A stretch of DNA of 45,277 bases, from NCBI RefSeq assembly GCF_000003855.2, contig NW_003101668.1, forward strand, positions 630,913 through 676,189. Reading direction: 5' to 3'. The DNA comes from Blastomyces gilchristii SLH14081 (lineage: Eukaryota; Ascomycota; Eurotiomycetes; Onygenales; Ajellomycetaceae). The notes beneath the pieces were generated by a model, which saw nothing but the letters and a program-made list of their open reading frames with translations, was not told the DNA's origin and did no database searches. Shown in pieces: positions 11,694 to 22,262 of this stretch; position 1 is the first letter of the stretch; every line of letters starts with the position of its first letter. The position numbers were made by a program, and so were the translations under genes.

Positions 11694-13524
11694 TCAGATT
11701 TTCTATCTTTTTTATTAATATTTTACTTACTATCTAAGCTAGAGCTGTTATATCTGCTATTTCACTGCTTTTTTAGTTATGAAGAATGAAAAATTTAATT
11801 GATTAATAGGTTGAGTGAATGGATGAGTGAGTGATTAAAAGGTTGAAAGTCAATTATCAACTGATTATTACTGTATTGTGCTGCTTTGTGCAAGGTCAGG
11901 GTCATAATTATGTAATGAGGTCAAGTGGCGCACTTAGTGAGGTCAAGTTTTCTGTATACACGGAGTCAGTATTATTGCAGAGAAAACAATTGCTGATATC
12001 GCAGGAGAAAAGGGGCTCAAAGATTTTCATACCATGCCAGGATGCTAGGCCCAATATGGAAGCTAGCCCTAAGGAGGGCTCCAGGACTGAGCCATTTAAA
12101 AATGAAACACGAAAGTATCCGACACGACAAGGGGCCTTTTATATTATTCATTTAGCACGATCTCACGACAATATCCTCTCCCTTTGTACTTCTGTTCTTT
12201 CGGGAAGGTAATGTTAGAATGGGAGATCTTTTGAAATTTGAAGTAATAAGCGTCCCATATCAGTTATGCTGTTGGGGATGAGACACAATAACACCTCAAT
12301 TTTGTAAATTGCCAGGGATAAATATATCGATCTATATTGCACCGGTTGATGCTACCTCAAATCTCCACCAAACGTCCTTTCATTTTTGTATGTGTGACGA
12401 TCGATATCATATATTCATCTTGGCAGAGTCAAAATCATCATGACAATGTTCTCCTCTCTCTTTCGAACACCTCGAACTGTATGTTGTCACTCGAGTCTCT
12501 CAATTATTATTACTGTTTTTAAGAAATACAGAAACTCGCCGGGGCTATCATGAGGAAGATGAAGATGAACATCCAAAACCGAGAAAACTTGAAAAATCAC
12601 ATATTCGAAAGACTAACGAAATGTGATAATAGTGGATATTGTATGGTACGTATGTATGGTACGTATGTATGCATGTATGGAAGGAGTGCAAGTAGGTTTG
12701 GAGGCTAGGGAGATAAATGTAGTGCGAAGAATGAGTTTACAGGTAAGGGGGGGAGAGAGAAGAGAGAAGAAGGAAACATCATAGGGTAAAAAGACAGTCG
12801 TGCAGTCTTTGTACTGATTGGGGGAGTGGGACGTTGTAGGGATATCTTTTTGAACATCAAGACGTAGATTAAGTAGCAAAACAAAAACAAGGGGAAAAAA
12901 AGGGAGGAAAGGGCGCGGAAAATCAACACACATGGTAGAAGAAATGGTTATAAGTATGCCATGTTCAAGACATAATGAAGAGAAGGAAAATATTATAGCA
13001 GCAACAAAGGAAAAGGAGGGAGATCAAGGGAAATAAGGGGACAAAAATAAATGCCGAAGTAGGCACTTGATATAACAGAGCTTGGTATCCAGGATTGGTT
13101 AAAAAAGGAAAAATTGCAAGATGACTCGAAATTGGCTCGCAGAATATAACAAGGGGCAAAGATATGACGACTGAATGACAAAAGGATATAAAAGGAGGGC
13201 AAACCAAGAGGAGGTATGTAATGGCGATAAAAAAAAAGGAGCGGCGTCAAGTGGGAAAAACGAGGACGGCGGAAAAACGACGTGACAAACGACAGCCAAA
13301 CATTGAAAGGGATGAGAGTATGAAAACCATGTAGCTTTTCCAAGACAATGAGTATGGTGCTTTTCGTGATTTCCGTACGTCCAATCCCTATCAATTCGAA
13401 GGTGTATCACATCAGAGCGCGAGATTCCTCTTTTGATTCCAACTTTTGTTCCGGGTTTCACCCCCTTGTTTCACTCCACCCCTTTCTTTAATTATGATTA
13501 AATTTTGGGAGGTTAAGTTGTTTC
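11694..13524. other. Left flank of native island, no gene assigned
   Basis: The first ~170 bp are AT-rich; from about 11870 the composition becomes normal for a gene-bearing fungal region. A 126-codon frame at 11831-12211 has no recognisable domain. 12640-12670 holds a 13-bp tandem (GGTACGTATGTAT twice). 12700-13460 is strongly purine-rich on the plus strand, which produces several overlapping hydrophobic minus-strand frames that look fortuitous. It probably includes the 3' UTR of the CHS7-like gene next to 13525. Confidence 0.5.
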
Positions 13525-15050
13525 TTAGTTGTAGCCACCACTTACAACGGGGACGGGCCAGTCGTCCTCGGTTATGCTGCTCCAGAATATCCATACTGCC
13601 CCAACAGCAAGTTCTGTGAAGAGGGTCGCGAAGAGAGATCCGTTTATCTTCCCTCTAGATGCTGAACATAGGTGAGTGCTGATGACGAATTGGAAAATCT
13701 GTCCGATGGTGAAAAGAAGGCCGGCTGCGCTGAGGTATACTAAATATATCAAAGGACAAGAGTGGTCAGCAATGGGGGAGACAGAGGAATCGGCTCAGAG
13801 TGTCACAGAGACAATTGGGTAGCAAAAAAAGGGGCCCAACATACACAGAGGCCTTAACTCCCCAAGGATACGTAAGACCAAGACCGCTTCCAACGCGAAG
13901 AAGGCGACCAAGCAAACGAGTGGAAATAGCAGATATAAGACGTAGAGACCGATATTTCGATTATCTCCGTTCAAGCTCGGGTCGAAATGGCCCGTCCATC
14001 GGAAGCCAGTGTCCAACGCGATATAACCGGTCCCTATGAACAGGATGGCCCCGGAAGCAATGAGAAGGCCGACTGAGACTGGGGTGCCGTCGTCGAGGAG
14101 CTGGAACCCGACGATCGCATTAAGAAGTAATATCCAGGCCGTCGCGGCAATGGCAGCTAGGTGTACGACCGTGAATCCCTGAAGCACAACAGGAGCCGTT
14201 AGTTTTTATCGTTGTTTGATTCCGGGGTCACAAAAGGGATGCAGTTTTCAGACATACTTTTCTGACATTATCAGCGAGGGGAATCCCACCAATCGTGAAG
14301 ATCTCGCAAAGCTGAATTATCATGTATCCAATTAAGAATATTTGAATCTCCCTAAGAAAGTGCCACCACGGGTTTGGTTAGCCTCTATCTTATTTAACTT
14401 CACACATTTTCAATTGAATTTTTATTTAATCGCATCGCATCGCGTCGCATCGCCAAGGAGAGTTTGTATAAACACACCTTCTTCCCACCGCAGCTCGCTT
14501 CAACTCCGATCTCCATATTAAGAACCCACTGAGGAAAATTGCTGTGACAGCAAAAAGAATGGATCCTGCGCAGTTCTATCGTCAGATCCTACTTCAGGTG
14601 GATATATAGGTTGTGGTTGCGGTTTTTAGTTCAAGTCGTACCTAAGTTCGCCAGGTTCCTTTCACCGCTCAGATTGATTCCCGTAAGGGCGCATCCTCCG
14701 AACTTCTCATTCGGGGGTTGGTTATCTGCGACGAAAAGCTATGCGCAACGGTAATTGTGTTATTAAGCATTCCTTGCTAAGTTGGGCCGGCGTTATCTTG
14801 ATGATGGCCGGGGCATTGGAGGTTCTGGCGCAAGAAGTGATACATACATTACACACTGGCAGAGTCGAGTGTTGACAAAAGTCCTGCGACACCAAAAAAC
14901 ATCAGTCGTCAGTAAATCGAAGTAAATATATAGACACAAGCGTAAACGAAAAAAAAGAAAAAAAAGAAAAAAAAGAAAAAAAAAGTAGAAGAAGAAGAAG
15001 AAGAAGAAGGGATTTTGTACGTGAAATTTGCCAAACTGAGTCGATCCCAT
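13525..15050 (-). CDS. CHS7: CHS7-family chitin synthase export chaperone
   Basis: ER membrane chaperone family needed in yeast for export of chitin synthase Chs3. I spliced seven exons: 15050-15021, 14883-14848, 14738-14642, 14565-14478, 14351-14258, 14178-13845, 13739-13525, giving 297 residues. All introns are GT-AG (76-137 bp) and phases join without frameshift; CTGAC-type branch sites are visible. The N-terminus reads MGSTQFGKFH then DFCQHSTLPVCN. GERNLANLG starts the membrane part. Seven hydrophobic segments follow (about residues 56-73, 86-104, 118-142, 150-170, 192-217, 228-248, 262-280). Family-typical blocks are KRAAVGRREIQIF, AIVGFQLLDDGTPVS, GKINGSLFATLF and FWSSITEDDWPVPV. No stop or frameshift lies within these exons and GC is normal, so it is probably functional. 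A GTAAGT just before the end could be an alternative donor. It may be a paralogue, not the orthologue, of yeast CHS7. Confidence 0.9.
14431..14454. repeat. CGCAT pentanucleotide repeat in intron 4
   Basis: About five imperfect CGCAT/CGCGT units inside the fourth intron of the CHS7-like gene. Confidence 0.8.
14949..15010. repeat. A-rich and GAA microsatellite in intron 1
   Basis: A8G-type units followed by about six GAA units; on the gene strand this is a C/T-rich tract within the first intron. Confidence 0.85.
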
Positions 15051-15288
15051 CGTGGATTGGTGGAGCGCGTCCCCCGTTGTTGTCACCAGAAGGGGAGGGA
15101 AGAAGTCGCCGTTTCGGTGTTAAGGCCTGTCAAAGAGTACAAACCCGGACAGTTAGGTCTCTGGAGCTGGTATCATGGAGTGGAATGGAATGGGAATAAT
15201 GGATTGGATTTGTTGCGGCGGCCAGGAACAGGAACTGCGGGCGATTTTGGAAACAGCGAAAAACAATGCTGGTGGTTGGGCGGGGACA

Positions 15289-15345
15289 ACACACACACAC
15301 ACACACACACTCTCTCTCTCTCTCTCACACACACACTCTCTCTCA
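15289..15345. repeat. (AC)n(TC)n compound microsatellite
   Basis: AC run, TC run, AC run, TC run in series, about 240 bp upstream of the CHS7-like start codon. Confidence 0.95.
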
Positions 15346-15558
15346 CTCAACCGCCCCCCGGATTAAAAACGTAACGATGGAGGAAGAGGCGATACGGATT
15401 ACTTAGATGGACGGCGAATGAGCAACAGTAAAGCGGCTGGAGAATGATTGTCGTCTGCTTCGAAGTCGGTGTAGCGAGCCTCCACGGTCGAGGTGGATGC
15501 TGTGTGTCCTGGATGATGGGGGAAGTCTGAATGAAGGGCACGCACTACTGGGCAGCGA

Positions 15559-15582
15559 GCGACAGCGACAGCGACAGCGACA
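15559..15582. repeat. GCGACA hexanucleotide repeat, four units
   Basis: Four perfect consecutive GCGACA units in the upstream region of the CHS7-like gene. Confidence 0.9.
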
Positions 15583-16057
15583 ACAAGATTGGAGTCAGGG
15601 ATTGTTTGCAACTAGAGGTAGACAGAGCGCCGTTGAAGCGAAACAGGGCCAGGATGGGGCCCAGCAAAAGGAAGAGAAATAATCTCGACTAGGCGCAATC
15701 GAGTAATAAAGGCGCGGCCGGCAGCGAAGGAGACAAAGAGAGCGGAAAACTGTGGCTGAGAAGATCCCAGCTGGTTGCGAATCTGGTGAATTTGGTGGGT
15801 ATTTTTCCTTCCAGGCTACTCCGCCGGTGCTGGCTGACATTTGCTCTTATTATGGTATCGTATCAGCCAGAATTCCCAGGTTTTTTTTTCACTTACTACT
15901 TTAGTACTATCCTTGGCCCAGATTTCTGGCGGCTGAAGAACGCAAATATCCCCAGCCCAGCGGGGACGAAGTGGAGCGAATGAGGAGCGAGCGATAGGCC
16001 AAGGGCAAGCGACGGATACTCCGTCATAATAATTAGGATTTTTCCCAACCAGTCAGA

Positions 16058-16270
16058 ATGTTGATGTCTCTTCGGTTTGCCAGGAATAAACACGGCCAAT
16101 TCTACGGACCCGTACTCAATTTTAAACTGGGCAGGGGATACGGATACAACGTGGTGAATCGGTCAACCGGAGGTGCAACAGAAGTCTCTTGGACGACGGA
16201 AGAAGTGATGTCGATGTCAGATCAATTGAATTCGCAGCTTGAGGGCAGCTCCAAGAATATACAGCAATAG
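16058..16270 (+). CDS. Possible small or partial ORF, 70 codons
   Basis: ATG at 16058 to a stop at 16268-16270. The protein is soluble and polar with a mixed, non-repetitive composition (segments such as RFARNKHGQFYGPVLNF and GGATEVSWTTEEV). No family recognised. It could be a terminal exon, since similar composition is not obvious upstream, or a chance frame. The plus strand is opposite to the CHS7-like gene and diverges from it. Low confidence; no start context or intron pattern confirms it. Confidence 0.2.
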   Translation: MLMSLRFARNKHGQFYGPVLNFKLGRGYGYNVVNRSTGGATEVSWTTEEVMSMSDQLNSQLEGSSKNIQQ

Positions 16271-19027
16271 CATAGTATATATCAATCATTGACTTCTACG
16301 GAGTACGCTACTGGTGATTTGTTTTTGAGCAACTGACCGTCAAACTTACGGACTTTTCATGAAGAGTGCAAAGAAAAAAGGAGGGCCCCTGGTGGGAATT
16401 CGATAGAGTCCTTTTGCCTAAACCTGCTTGAAATGCTGCAAGCTTGAAGCTCGTTCGGTTTCATATTTTGCCGCTGTTGAATGGATCAATTGACCATGAG
16501 TGGCCAGCAATGGAGGCGACATCCATTCTTTCACGAACCAAACTGGATCCACGGGTGATTTTTCTGGTTGGCGGATTGAGTTAAATAAAGCGCGAAAAAA
16601 AATAAAAAAAAAGCAGATGTACATACATGTATACAGTACGGGTGTGCCTGGATTTTGGAATGGGGAAACTAGTCAGGGCCGCAGGCTCACTGGTTCCTTG
16701 GGACGAATCAAGTCTGTACTGTTAGAGCTTCGTTCGTAAGGTTATCCCGCCTCTGACGAGTTGTGATACTCTGGACAAATCCACGCAGCGACACAATAGC
16801 ATTGCACATTGCACCCGCATTTAAGACATCCCGTGGACTTCAGACCTTTTCGCCATCTTTCTACTTCTCTTCCAGGGACCTGCATTGGCTCTTCATTATT
16901 GCCATGCATAACATAACAATAATACAATAACAACTGCATATCCTCATCCAACACCGCGAGCAGGCCATGGAGCGTGCTTTGGGTTTCGTTTGGCGGGTTA
17001 TCACGCTCTATCCACATCCACAATACGACCTCCCTCCCCACTCTGGGCCGCTAGTTGACAGATTTTTATTTAACCCATCTCCAGTTCTCGATTCCTTTTC
17101 AGTTATTAATAATGATTCTGAAACCATCACCACCGGATGCCGTCCGTCGGTCGAGAATATGTGAACACAAAATATGTTATCAGACAATTTTATCGTCTTG
17201 TTCTGTACTTGGGGCGAACAATGTTGTACAGCTTCATTGCAGAAGTCGCCAAGAGCGCTTTCTCGAGTTTGCTCTTGAGTTTCCAGCCTAAATTTATATC
17301 TTGAATTTGCGCATGGCCATTCCGCGTAATAATACATACAATATATTCCCCCCTTAGCTCAAGCATGAAACGTGCTTGCAACAGGGATGTTATTCGGCAC
17401 AACCTAAAAATATTAGGGGATTCGTGATACGAACTTGGCAGGCTACCTACTGGACTGGTTAGGCTCTTGAGGTGGTTTGTGTCAGGGGATTTTTCGAGCA
17501 GCTGAACTCATCATGCATCCTTAACGCGACATCCATTGGACGATCTGTTTGAGGAATCAACATTTGCCTGTAGCATATAACCACATCAGGTCACTTTCGA
17601 GTTCGGACACCCTGTTGAAAGTTACTAGACGGATCGAGGCTACATCCCTCGAATTTTCTGTTTGCCAAAGTGCTGGCGGGTCCGTATGGAGATAAATAAG
17701 CGCTCCTCCGCTTCCCTGAAAGAACGGAAGGGTGTTTGAGCTGTAGATCCATCGGAAATGATGCAGACCAGCGGTTAAGCGGTCAACAGATCGAACGAAC
17801 AGGCAATGCAACGTGAGGGGTAAATGTCCTTTATTTCTCTACTTTGCAGAGAACACAGAGATCATGCAGGATATCTGTCAAATTGTTATGGAGCCGTTCA
17901 ACAGTCCAAGGACATACCCTGGGGCCCTTTTACTCCCACATGCTCATTGGGAGTCACCTTATTTTCTCGATCCTAAACTTCTATTAGCCGACCTCTCTCT
18001 TTCGGTTCGGAATAGATAATGCGCTGCGCGATACCCAAACACTTGTTCGTTGAGACTCGCCAGAGTCATCTCGCATGGGAACGCATTACTACCGGCAGCG
18101 CCTCGCGGGTGCATACCCAACCAACCGAGAAAATTGACGCGTACCTGCATGGCACGGTCAAAACCACTTCGAGAGATATTTGATGATGCAGGCGGCGGAG
18201 AGCTTTGTCCCGAGAGACTGTTCGGCAGGCTCTGCAGGCTGCTCCACGACATACATACCTATGGCCATAGGCATGTGAATATTTGCTGGATGGCGGATAA
18301 TTTCAATGTGGAGTCTTTGTCCATCAAAACACTGGGCTAGGGCACTACTCTACTCCCGGAAGCCTTGCACATATCGGACCCTAGCTCCACGAGAATGCCA
18401 TGGCTCTCGGTGTGGTAATTGTACGGCATGTATCTGTGCAGGCCTGGCTGAATTTCGGAAGTGTATATTATTTCCATAAGCTATTCTCCCCGAAATATTA
18501 GCACTGAGCTTAAATATAACACTCCTCACTACCTTTGCATTCACCAAGGAATTCCCGGGCTACCAGTATGACTAACCAGCGGGTCGTTTGCAAGGTTGAT
18601 ATTCTATCTCTTTTCAACCATGACGGTGTCATGCTACCATACAGTTAGTCTATGTGCCGCAGCCAAAAAGTCTACCTATGTCCAAGGACGCGACGATCTC
18701 AATGGTCCCAAGGATGGGCATAATAGAAGAGAATAATGTATTCTACTTCTAATACTTCGAAACGAACGAATCTCCTATATTATTCTTCCAACATTGGAGA
18801 AGATGTGAATTCATGCTGTGAAGTATTCATCTTGCCCGGCGGTCACTGTCCATGCCGAGTATACATCTGTCAGGAAAAAGAGGTTATACACTACTGAACG
18901 CCACCAACATCGTATTACTACAATATTTCTCATCATCATCAGCTTACTACAACGCTCATCTAATACTCACTTATGCTAGCTCTCTTGGCTCGCACATATA
19001 TTTTACTATAAATAGCTCTATCTTTTG
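16271..19027. other. Right half of native island, no gene assigned
   Basis: GC-normal sequence with frames of 60-110 codons on both strands, none with a recognisable domain or consistent splicing. Near the right end a TATAAATAG-type box (about 19007-19015) precedes the SINE. This last ~200 bp could be the U3 part of the Copia LTR that continues after the SINE, but I cannot fix an LTR start. Confidence 0.45.
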
Positions 19028-19041
19028 TATGAAATAGATAT
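19028..19041. repeat. Target-site duplication of SINE, 3' side
   Basis: TATGAAATAGATAT, identical to 20178-20191. Confidence 0.9.
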
Positions 19042-19440
19042 TATTATTATTATTCTTCAATTATAGATGTATGCAGTCAGAGACTATGACATCTACCTGA
19101 GAACCTTAGTTCTCAGGGTTTTTTCTATGTCTGTAAAGTTAACTATTATACATTCATCAATTTCAGATATGCAAAATCAGAAAATTCCAGCCCAGAATAC
19201 AAAAACTGTTTACAAATTGCAGTGTTTTAACATCTTTTGATACTTTGAAACCATTTGACAATATCATGACAAAAGAAAAGAGAAAAAGAACACAGTCTCA
19301 AAGATAGACACATTAAACAGATAGATAGAAAGAAATTGAAAGGAAAAGATAAAGAAAAAGATAAAGTAAAGAGAGACTATAACAAAACAAATTATTAAAA
19401 GAGAGTGTATAGCTGTTTTAACAGACTATATCTGATTGAC
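19042..19440 (-). repeat. LINE-derived 3' tail of the SINE
   Basis: Aligns along its length with 4716-5100 of L1 and, reversed, with about 23855-24237 of L2. It includes the 9-bp stem-loop at 19096-19117 (CCTGAGAAC / GTTCTCAGG, loop CTTA) and ends in ATT repeats at 19042. Confidence 0.9.
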
Positions 19441-20097
19441 TACGGGCGCTAGCCACCCGCAGGATGCACCTTAAGCTAATTACATTTAACCTCCTATAAT
19501 TAACCGACCACCGCGTCCGTCCTCTCGGGCCAGCCACTAATTTCCAGGGGCGTTAGTTAGTGGCTGCCACCGCCCACTTGGTGGCGTACACACCAAGCTT
19601 CCGGTTGCTGATCTCGGCCCCATTAGATGTCCATAGGCCTACCAATCAGCCGTCGTGGCCTCGCCCCGTGTTAGGGACTAACCATAGGCTTGATGACTGC
19701 AGTCCTCCCTGCCAGTATTAGGGGTTGGCAGTGAGCTTGCAGGCACTAGCCTATCAGGGTGCCCTGTCTAGGGCCTAGATGCGCGTCTAGGCCTGCTAGT
19801 CGGGTGGTTTTCAAAATCATTCCCTGTATTTGGGGGGGAGCTAGGCTCCGATGGCGGCCCTAGTTAGGGACTTGCTTAAGTAGTGTATAACCACTACATT
19901 AGGCTTGACTCTATATTGACGGGTGCACAGTAGGATAGTGGGACATTGGCACCCCATGCCGGCCCTGGTGGGTGTTCGCAGGATCTCGCTTAACTAGTGG
20001 CTTGGCTTGCAGTAGAGAGTTCTACCCTGCACCAAGCCTTACTAATTAGGCTCAGCCCCTATTACATGGGGGCTTTCATGGGTAAGAAGTGGCAGGT
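19441..20097 (-). other. GC-rich SINE body, non-coding
   Basis: No ORF of useful length. It is rich in CC, GG and CpG and therefore unmutated, in sharp contrast to both flanking AT-rich elements. GGCTTG and TAGTTAGTGGCT-like motifs recur, but no clear tandem structure is seen. Origin not recognised. Confidence 0.7.
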
Positions 20098-20177
20098 GCC
20101 AGCGGTGGGATTCGAACCCACGCACCCCTAATGTGTGCGGCCTTGGTTACCAGTCTTACCAACTGGGCCACGCTGGC
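20098..20177 (-). ncRNA. tRNA-like head with pol III A and B boxes
   Basis: On the minus strand the acceptor arms GCCAGCG (20177-20171) and CGCTGGC (20104-20098) pair over 7 bp and are followed by ACC. The T arm GTGGG-TTCGAAT-CCCAC is perfect. A box TGGCCCAGTTGG (20170-20159) and B box GGTTCGAATCC (20118-20108) match the pol III consensus. A CGCAC/GTGCG hairpin before the T arm looks like a class-II variable arm. The D stem has mismatches and no anticodon stem can be folded well, so I treat it as the SINE promoter head and not as a working tRNA gene. Confidence 0.8.
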
Positions 20178-20191
20178 TATGAAATAGATAT
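20178..20191. repeat. Target-site duplication of SINE, 5' side
   Basis: TATGAAATAGATAT, identical to 19028-19041. Confidence 0.9.
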
Positions 20192-20285
20192 ATTAGATAG
20201 TGTATGAATAATATAATAAGCAGATCTTGATACACATAAGATTCATATGTCTCCAACATATTCATCTGTGACACTCATTTCAACA

Positions 20286-20303
20286 GTTATGAGCCTGGGA
20301 AGC
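20286..20303 (+). promoter_or_regulatory. Primer-binding site, half initiator-tRNA type
   Basis: GTTATGAGCC directly follows the LTR end CAACA. It is complementary to the anticodon region of eukaryotic initiator tRNA-Met. Copia-type elements are known to prime from a 5'-half tRNA-iMet fragment. A full-length 3'-end TGG-type PBS is absent. Confidence 0.6.
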
Positions 20304-20308
20304 AGCAT

Positions 20309-20590
20309 CTGAAGAGAAGCGCGATACACTGATCTCAATCCTCATTTGAACTGATAACTATCATTTGAACTGAGATGATTGATTCTCATTCATATACAGT
20401 TCGAATTACTTGACTGTTATATTATACCTGATTCGCAGTAAGCAGTATCTGAAGAGAAGTATGATACACTGATTCTAATTCTCTTTTAAACTGATAAACT
20501 ATCATTCAAACTGAGATGATTGATCACTGATCTCAATCCTCATTTGAACTGATAACTATCATTTGAACTGAGAAGATAGATTCTGACATG
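20309..20590 (+). repeat. Direct repeats in Copia leader
   Basis: The block from AGCAGCATCTGAAGAGAAG through CATTTGAACTGAGATGATT recurs at about 20440 and, in part, again at about 20525 (GATCTCAATCCTCATTTGAA). This gives two to three units between the PBS and the Gag start. Confidence 0.75.
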
Positions 20591-20699
20591 TATACATTCT
20601 GAAATACTTAACTGTTATACACTGAATTCTGATCATATTCTCAAATACTTGAACTGATTTCTCAATTCATTCAATATAACTGATATGATAGATAAGACA

Positions 20700-21455
20700 A
20701 TGTCTAGTACGACAGTTCATCTTAGTCTTTCTGAAGATTGAAATCTTTGATACAAGTATATGCTAGAATATGCAAAGAATAAGAAGATATCAGACTTTAT
20801 CAATCTTGATAAACCTGATATCTTCTCTGAACTAGAAGAATCTCTGAAACCTGAGTATTCAGAAGAAGTCACTGCAGAGGTCAAGATAGTATATAATATT
20901 AAGATCACTGTGTGAAAAATCAAATATATGAAATATGAGAAATTGAATAAAGATATGATAAAGATACAAGATATTATATAAAGAACAGTGAATATCACAG
21001 AACTATAACATGTATGCAATGAGAATAATAATGTAAAGAAGATTATTCATTTATTAAGAGATTATCTCTCACTCATAACTACAGACTATTAACATAATAT
21101 GAGAATCTGATATCACAATCTCTGTAAAGCACTGAAAAACAGAAGTATAGAGAAGTGATTAAATGACTGATCTCTCATTAAAGATAATATCAAAGAGACA
21201 GATATAGCTGCACAGTTTAACTGAAAGAAAGATTTCTTAAATATAAATCTAGCTATTGATGCAGATTATATACAAGCATGAGCTAAGAATATCTGATATG
21301 ATAAAGATGTTATATCTTTGATAGAGTTAGTTAAGAACTTTAAGAAACAGTATAGAGAAATGAGTATTCTTAAAGAAGATAAATCTGTGAACTTTACTAC
21401 TCTTAATATGAAGTCTGTTATTAATACACTCAGTACTACTATCTTATTTCTTTAA
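20700..21455 (+). pseudogene. Copia Gag remnant
   Basis: Reads from ATG at 20700 as MSSTTVHLSLSED then TGA codons at expected tryptophans. It continues through WYKYML-like, LEESLKPEY, YHNLCKALKNRSIEK and LVKNFKKQYREMS segments. The pattern of helical repeats with spaced tryptophans (now TGA) is that of fungal Ty1/Copia Gag, the capsid protein. Downstream in the same frame to about 22350, DTDVKQYIYNNQTYFLFF and NLINTAYI*NFHTNI match the protease (with the active D-S/T-G lost) and the GAG-pre-integrase region. Many stops; not functional. Confidence 0.7.
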
Positions 21456-22181
21456 GAAAGTTATCTGAATGAGAGGAAAATAGAGAGAAGAGAACTCAGA
21501 TTAATCAAGCTCTTAAGAATCAAGAATTGAAGAGATGTATTAATTATGTAATATCTAGAGATTCATTTATAAATATGAATATAATAGATGAAGCAGTTCT
21601 AGAAGAAATAATTCTGAAGTAATCAGATTCTCAATTTATTGATTATCAATCTATTAATTATCAATCTATCAATCTGCAATGAATTAATTATTAATCTATT
21701 GATCAGCAAATCTGAAAAATATTAATAAACTCTTTAAATTGTCACTTCTATCTCTGAAACTTCTGAATCTTTGATACTGATGTGAAACAGTATATATACA
21801 ATAATCAAACATATTTTCTATTCTTTATACCTGTGAATAAGAATGTGAAAGTCTATACAGATAATTTCAGCACTAAAGTCAAAGATTATAAAACTGTTAG
21901 AATAATTATAATAAATGAAGCAGAAAAGTAGTTCAGTGTCAATCTCATTAACACAGCTTACATCTGAAATTTCCATACAAATATTATTATATGAAAATCA
22001 TGTTTTTATATAGAAGACATTTATTATGATGAAAAAGACTTCAGATTGTAAAAATGCATAGATAATATAATCTTTATACATATTAAAGTATTTAAGAGGT
22101 TGCTAGTTACAGAATAAAATAGTGAAACAGCTGTTTTCTCAACTATCTCAGAAAAATTCATTACTGAAGCTGATACTGTGA

Positions 22182-22262
22182 TTCGGAAGAATGTACAACC
22201 GCCGGATAATAACGCGGCCGCTTCTGAACTGCTTACGAATGTAAAGAGGCCATAGCGGCCAT
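22182..22262 (+). other. Unmutated CpG-rich patch inside Copia remnant
   Basis: About 80 bp with CCGCCGG, a GCGGCCGC and a GGCC-ATAGC-GGCC, in a region otherwise without CpG. The Copia frame stays open across most of it (QPPDNNAAASELLTNV), which argues for original element sequence that escaped mutation. Confidence 0.6.

Larger units (their letters stand above)
15051..16057. other. Upstream region of the CHS7-like gene
   Basis: GC-normal, no supported ORF; putative promoter and 5' UTR of the minus-strand gene. It holds an (AC)n(TC)n compound microsatellite at 15289-15345 and four GCGACA units at 15559-15582. Overlapping frames on both strands here are low-complexity or shadow frames. Confidence 0.5.
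19042..20177 (-). mobile_element. 1.1-kb tRNA-derived SINE with LINE 3' tail
   Basis: A non-autonomous retroposon read on the minus strand from 20177 to 19042, flanked by the 13-14-bp duplication TATGAAATAGATAT. It has three modules. The tRNA-like head (20177-20098) holds pol III A and B boxes. The GC-rich, non-coding body is about 660 bp (20097-19441). The tail is about 400 bp (19440-19042) and near-identical to the 3' UTR of LINE L1, including the hairpin and the terminal TAA-type repeat. The junction falls at the end of LINE ORF2, so exactly the LINE 3' UTR was captured. The head starts at the first base of the tRNA acceptor stem. The inference is mobilisation by the L1/L2 LINE family. The body shows no RIP-like decay although the tail is AT-biased. 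Confidence 0.88.

Noticed and set aside
11831..12211. 126-codon ORF as a gene
   Set aside because: Starts in AT-rich transition sequence and shows no domain or splice context; not listed as CDS.
12613..13594. Several hydrophobic minus-strand ORFs
   Set aside because: They overlap in different frames and come from a purine-rich plus strand; no family or splice pattern.
13800..14039. Plus-strand 79-codon basic ORF
   Set aside because: Antisense to intron 6 and exon 6 of the CHS7-like gene; no domain.
17959..18340. Overlapping frames of 96-97 codons on both strands
   Set aside because: Neither has a recognised motif or consistent neighbours; equal plausibility on both strands suggests chance.
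20098..20177. A functional tRNA gene
   Set aside because: Acceptor and T arms are good, but the D stem has mismatches, no proper anticodon stem-loop folds, and it is the exact 5' end of a retroposon with target duplications.
22200..22262. Cloning-vector contamination at NotI/SfiI-like sites
   Set aside because: The Copia reading frame runs into and across most of the patch, so element origin is more likely; kept only as a finding to check.
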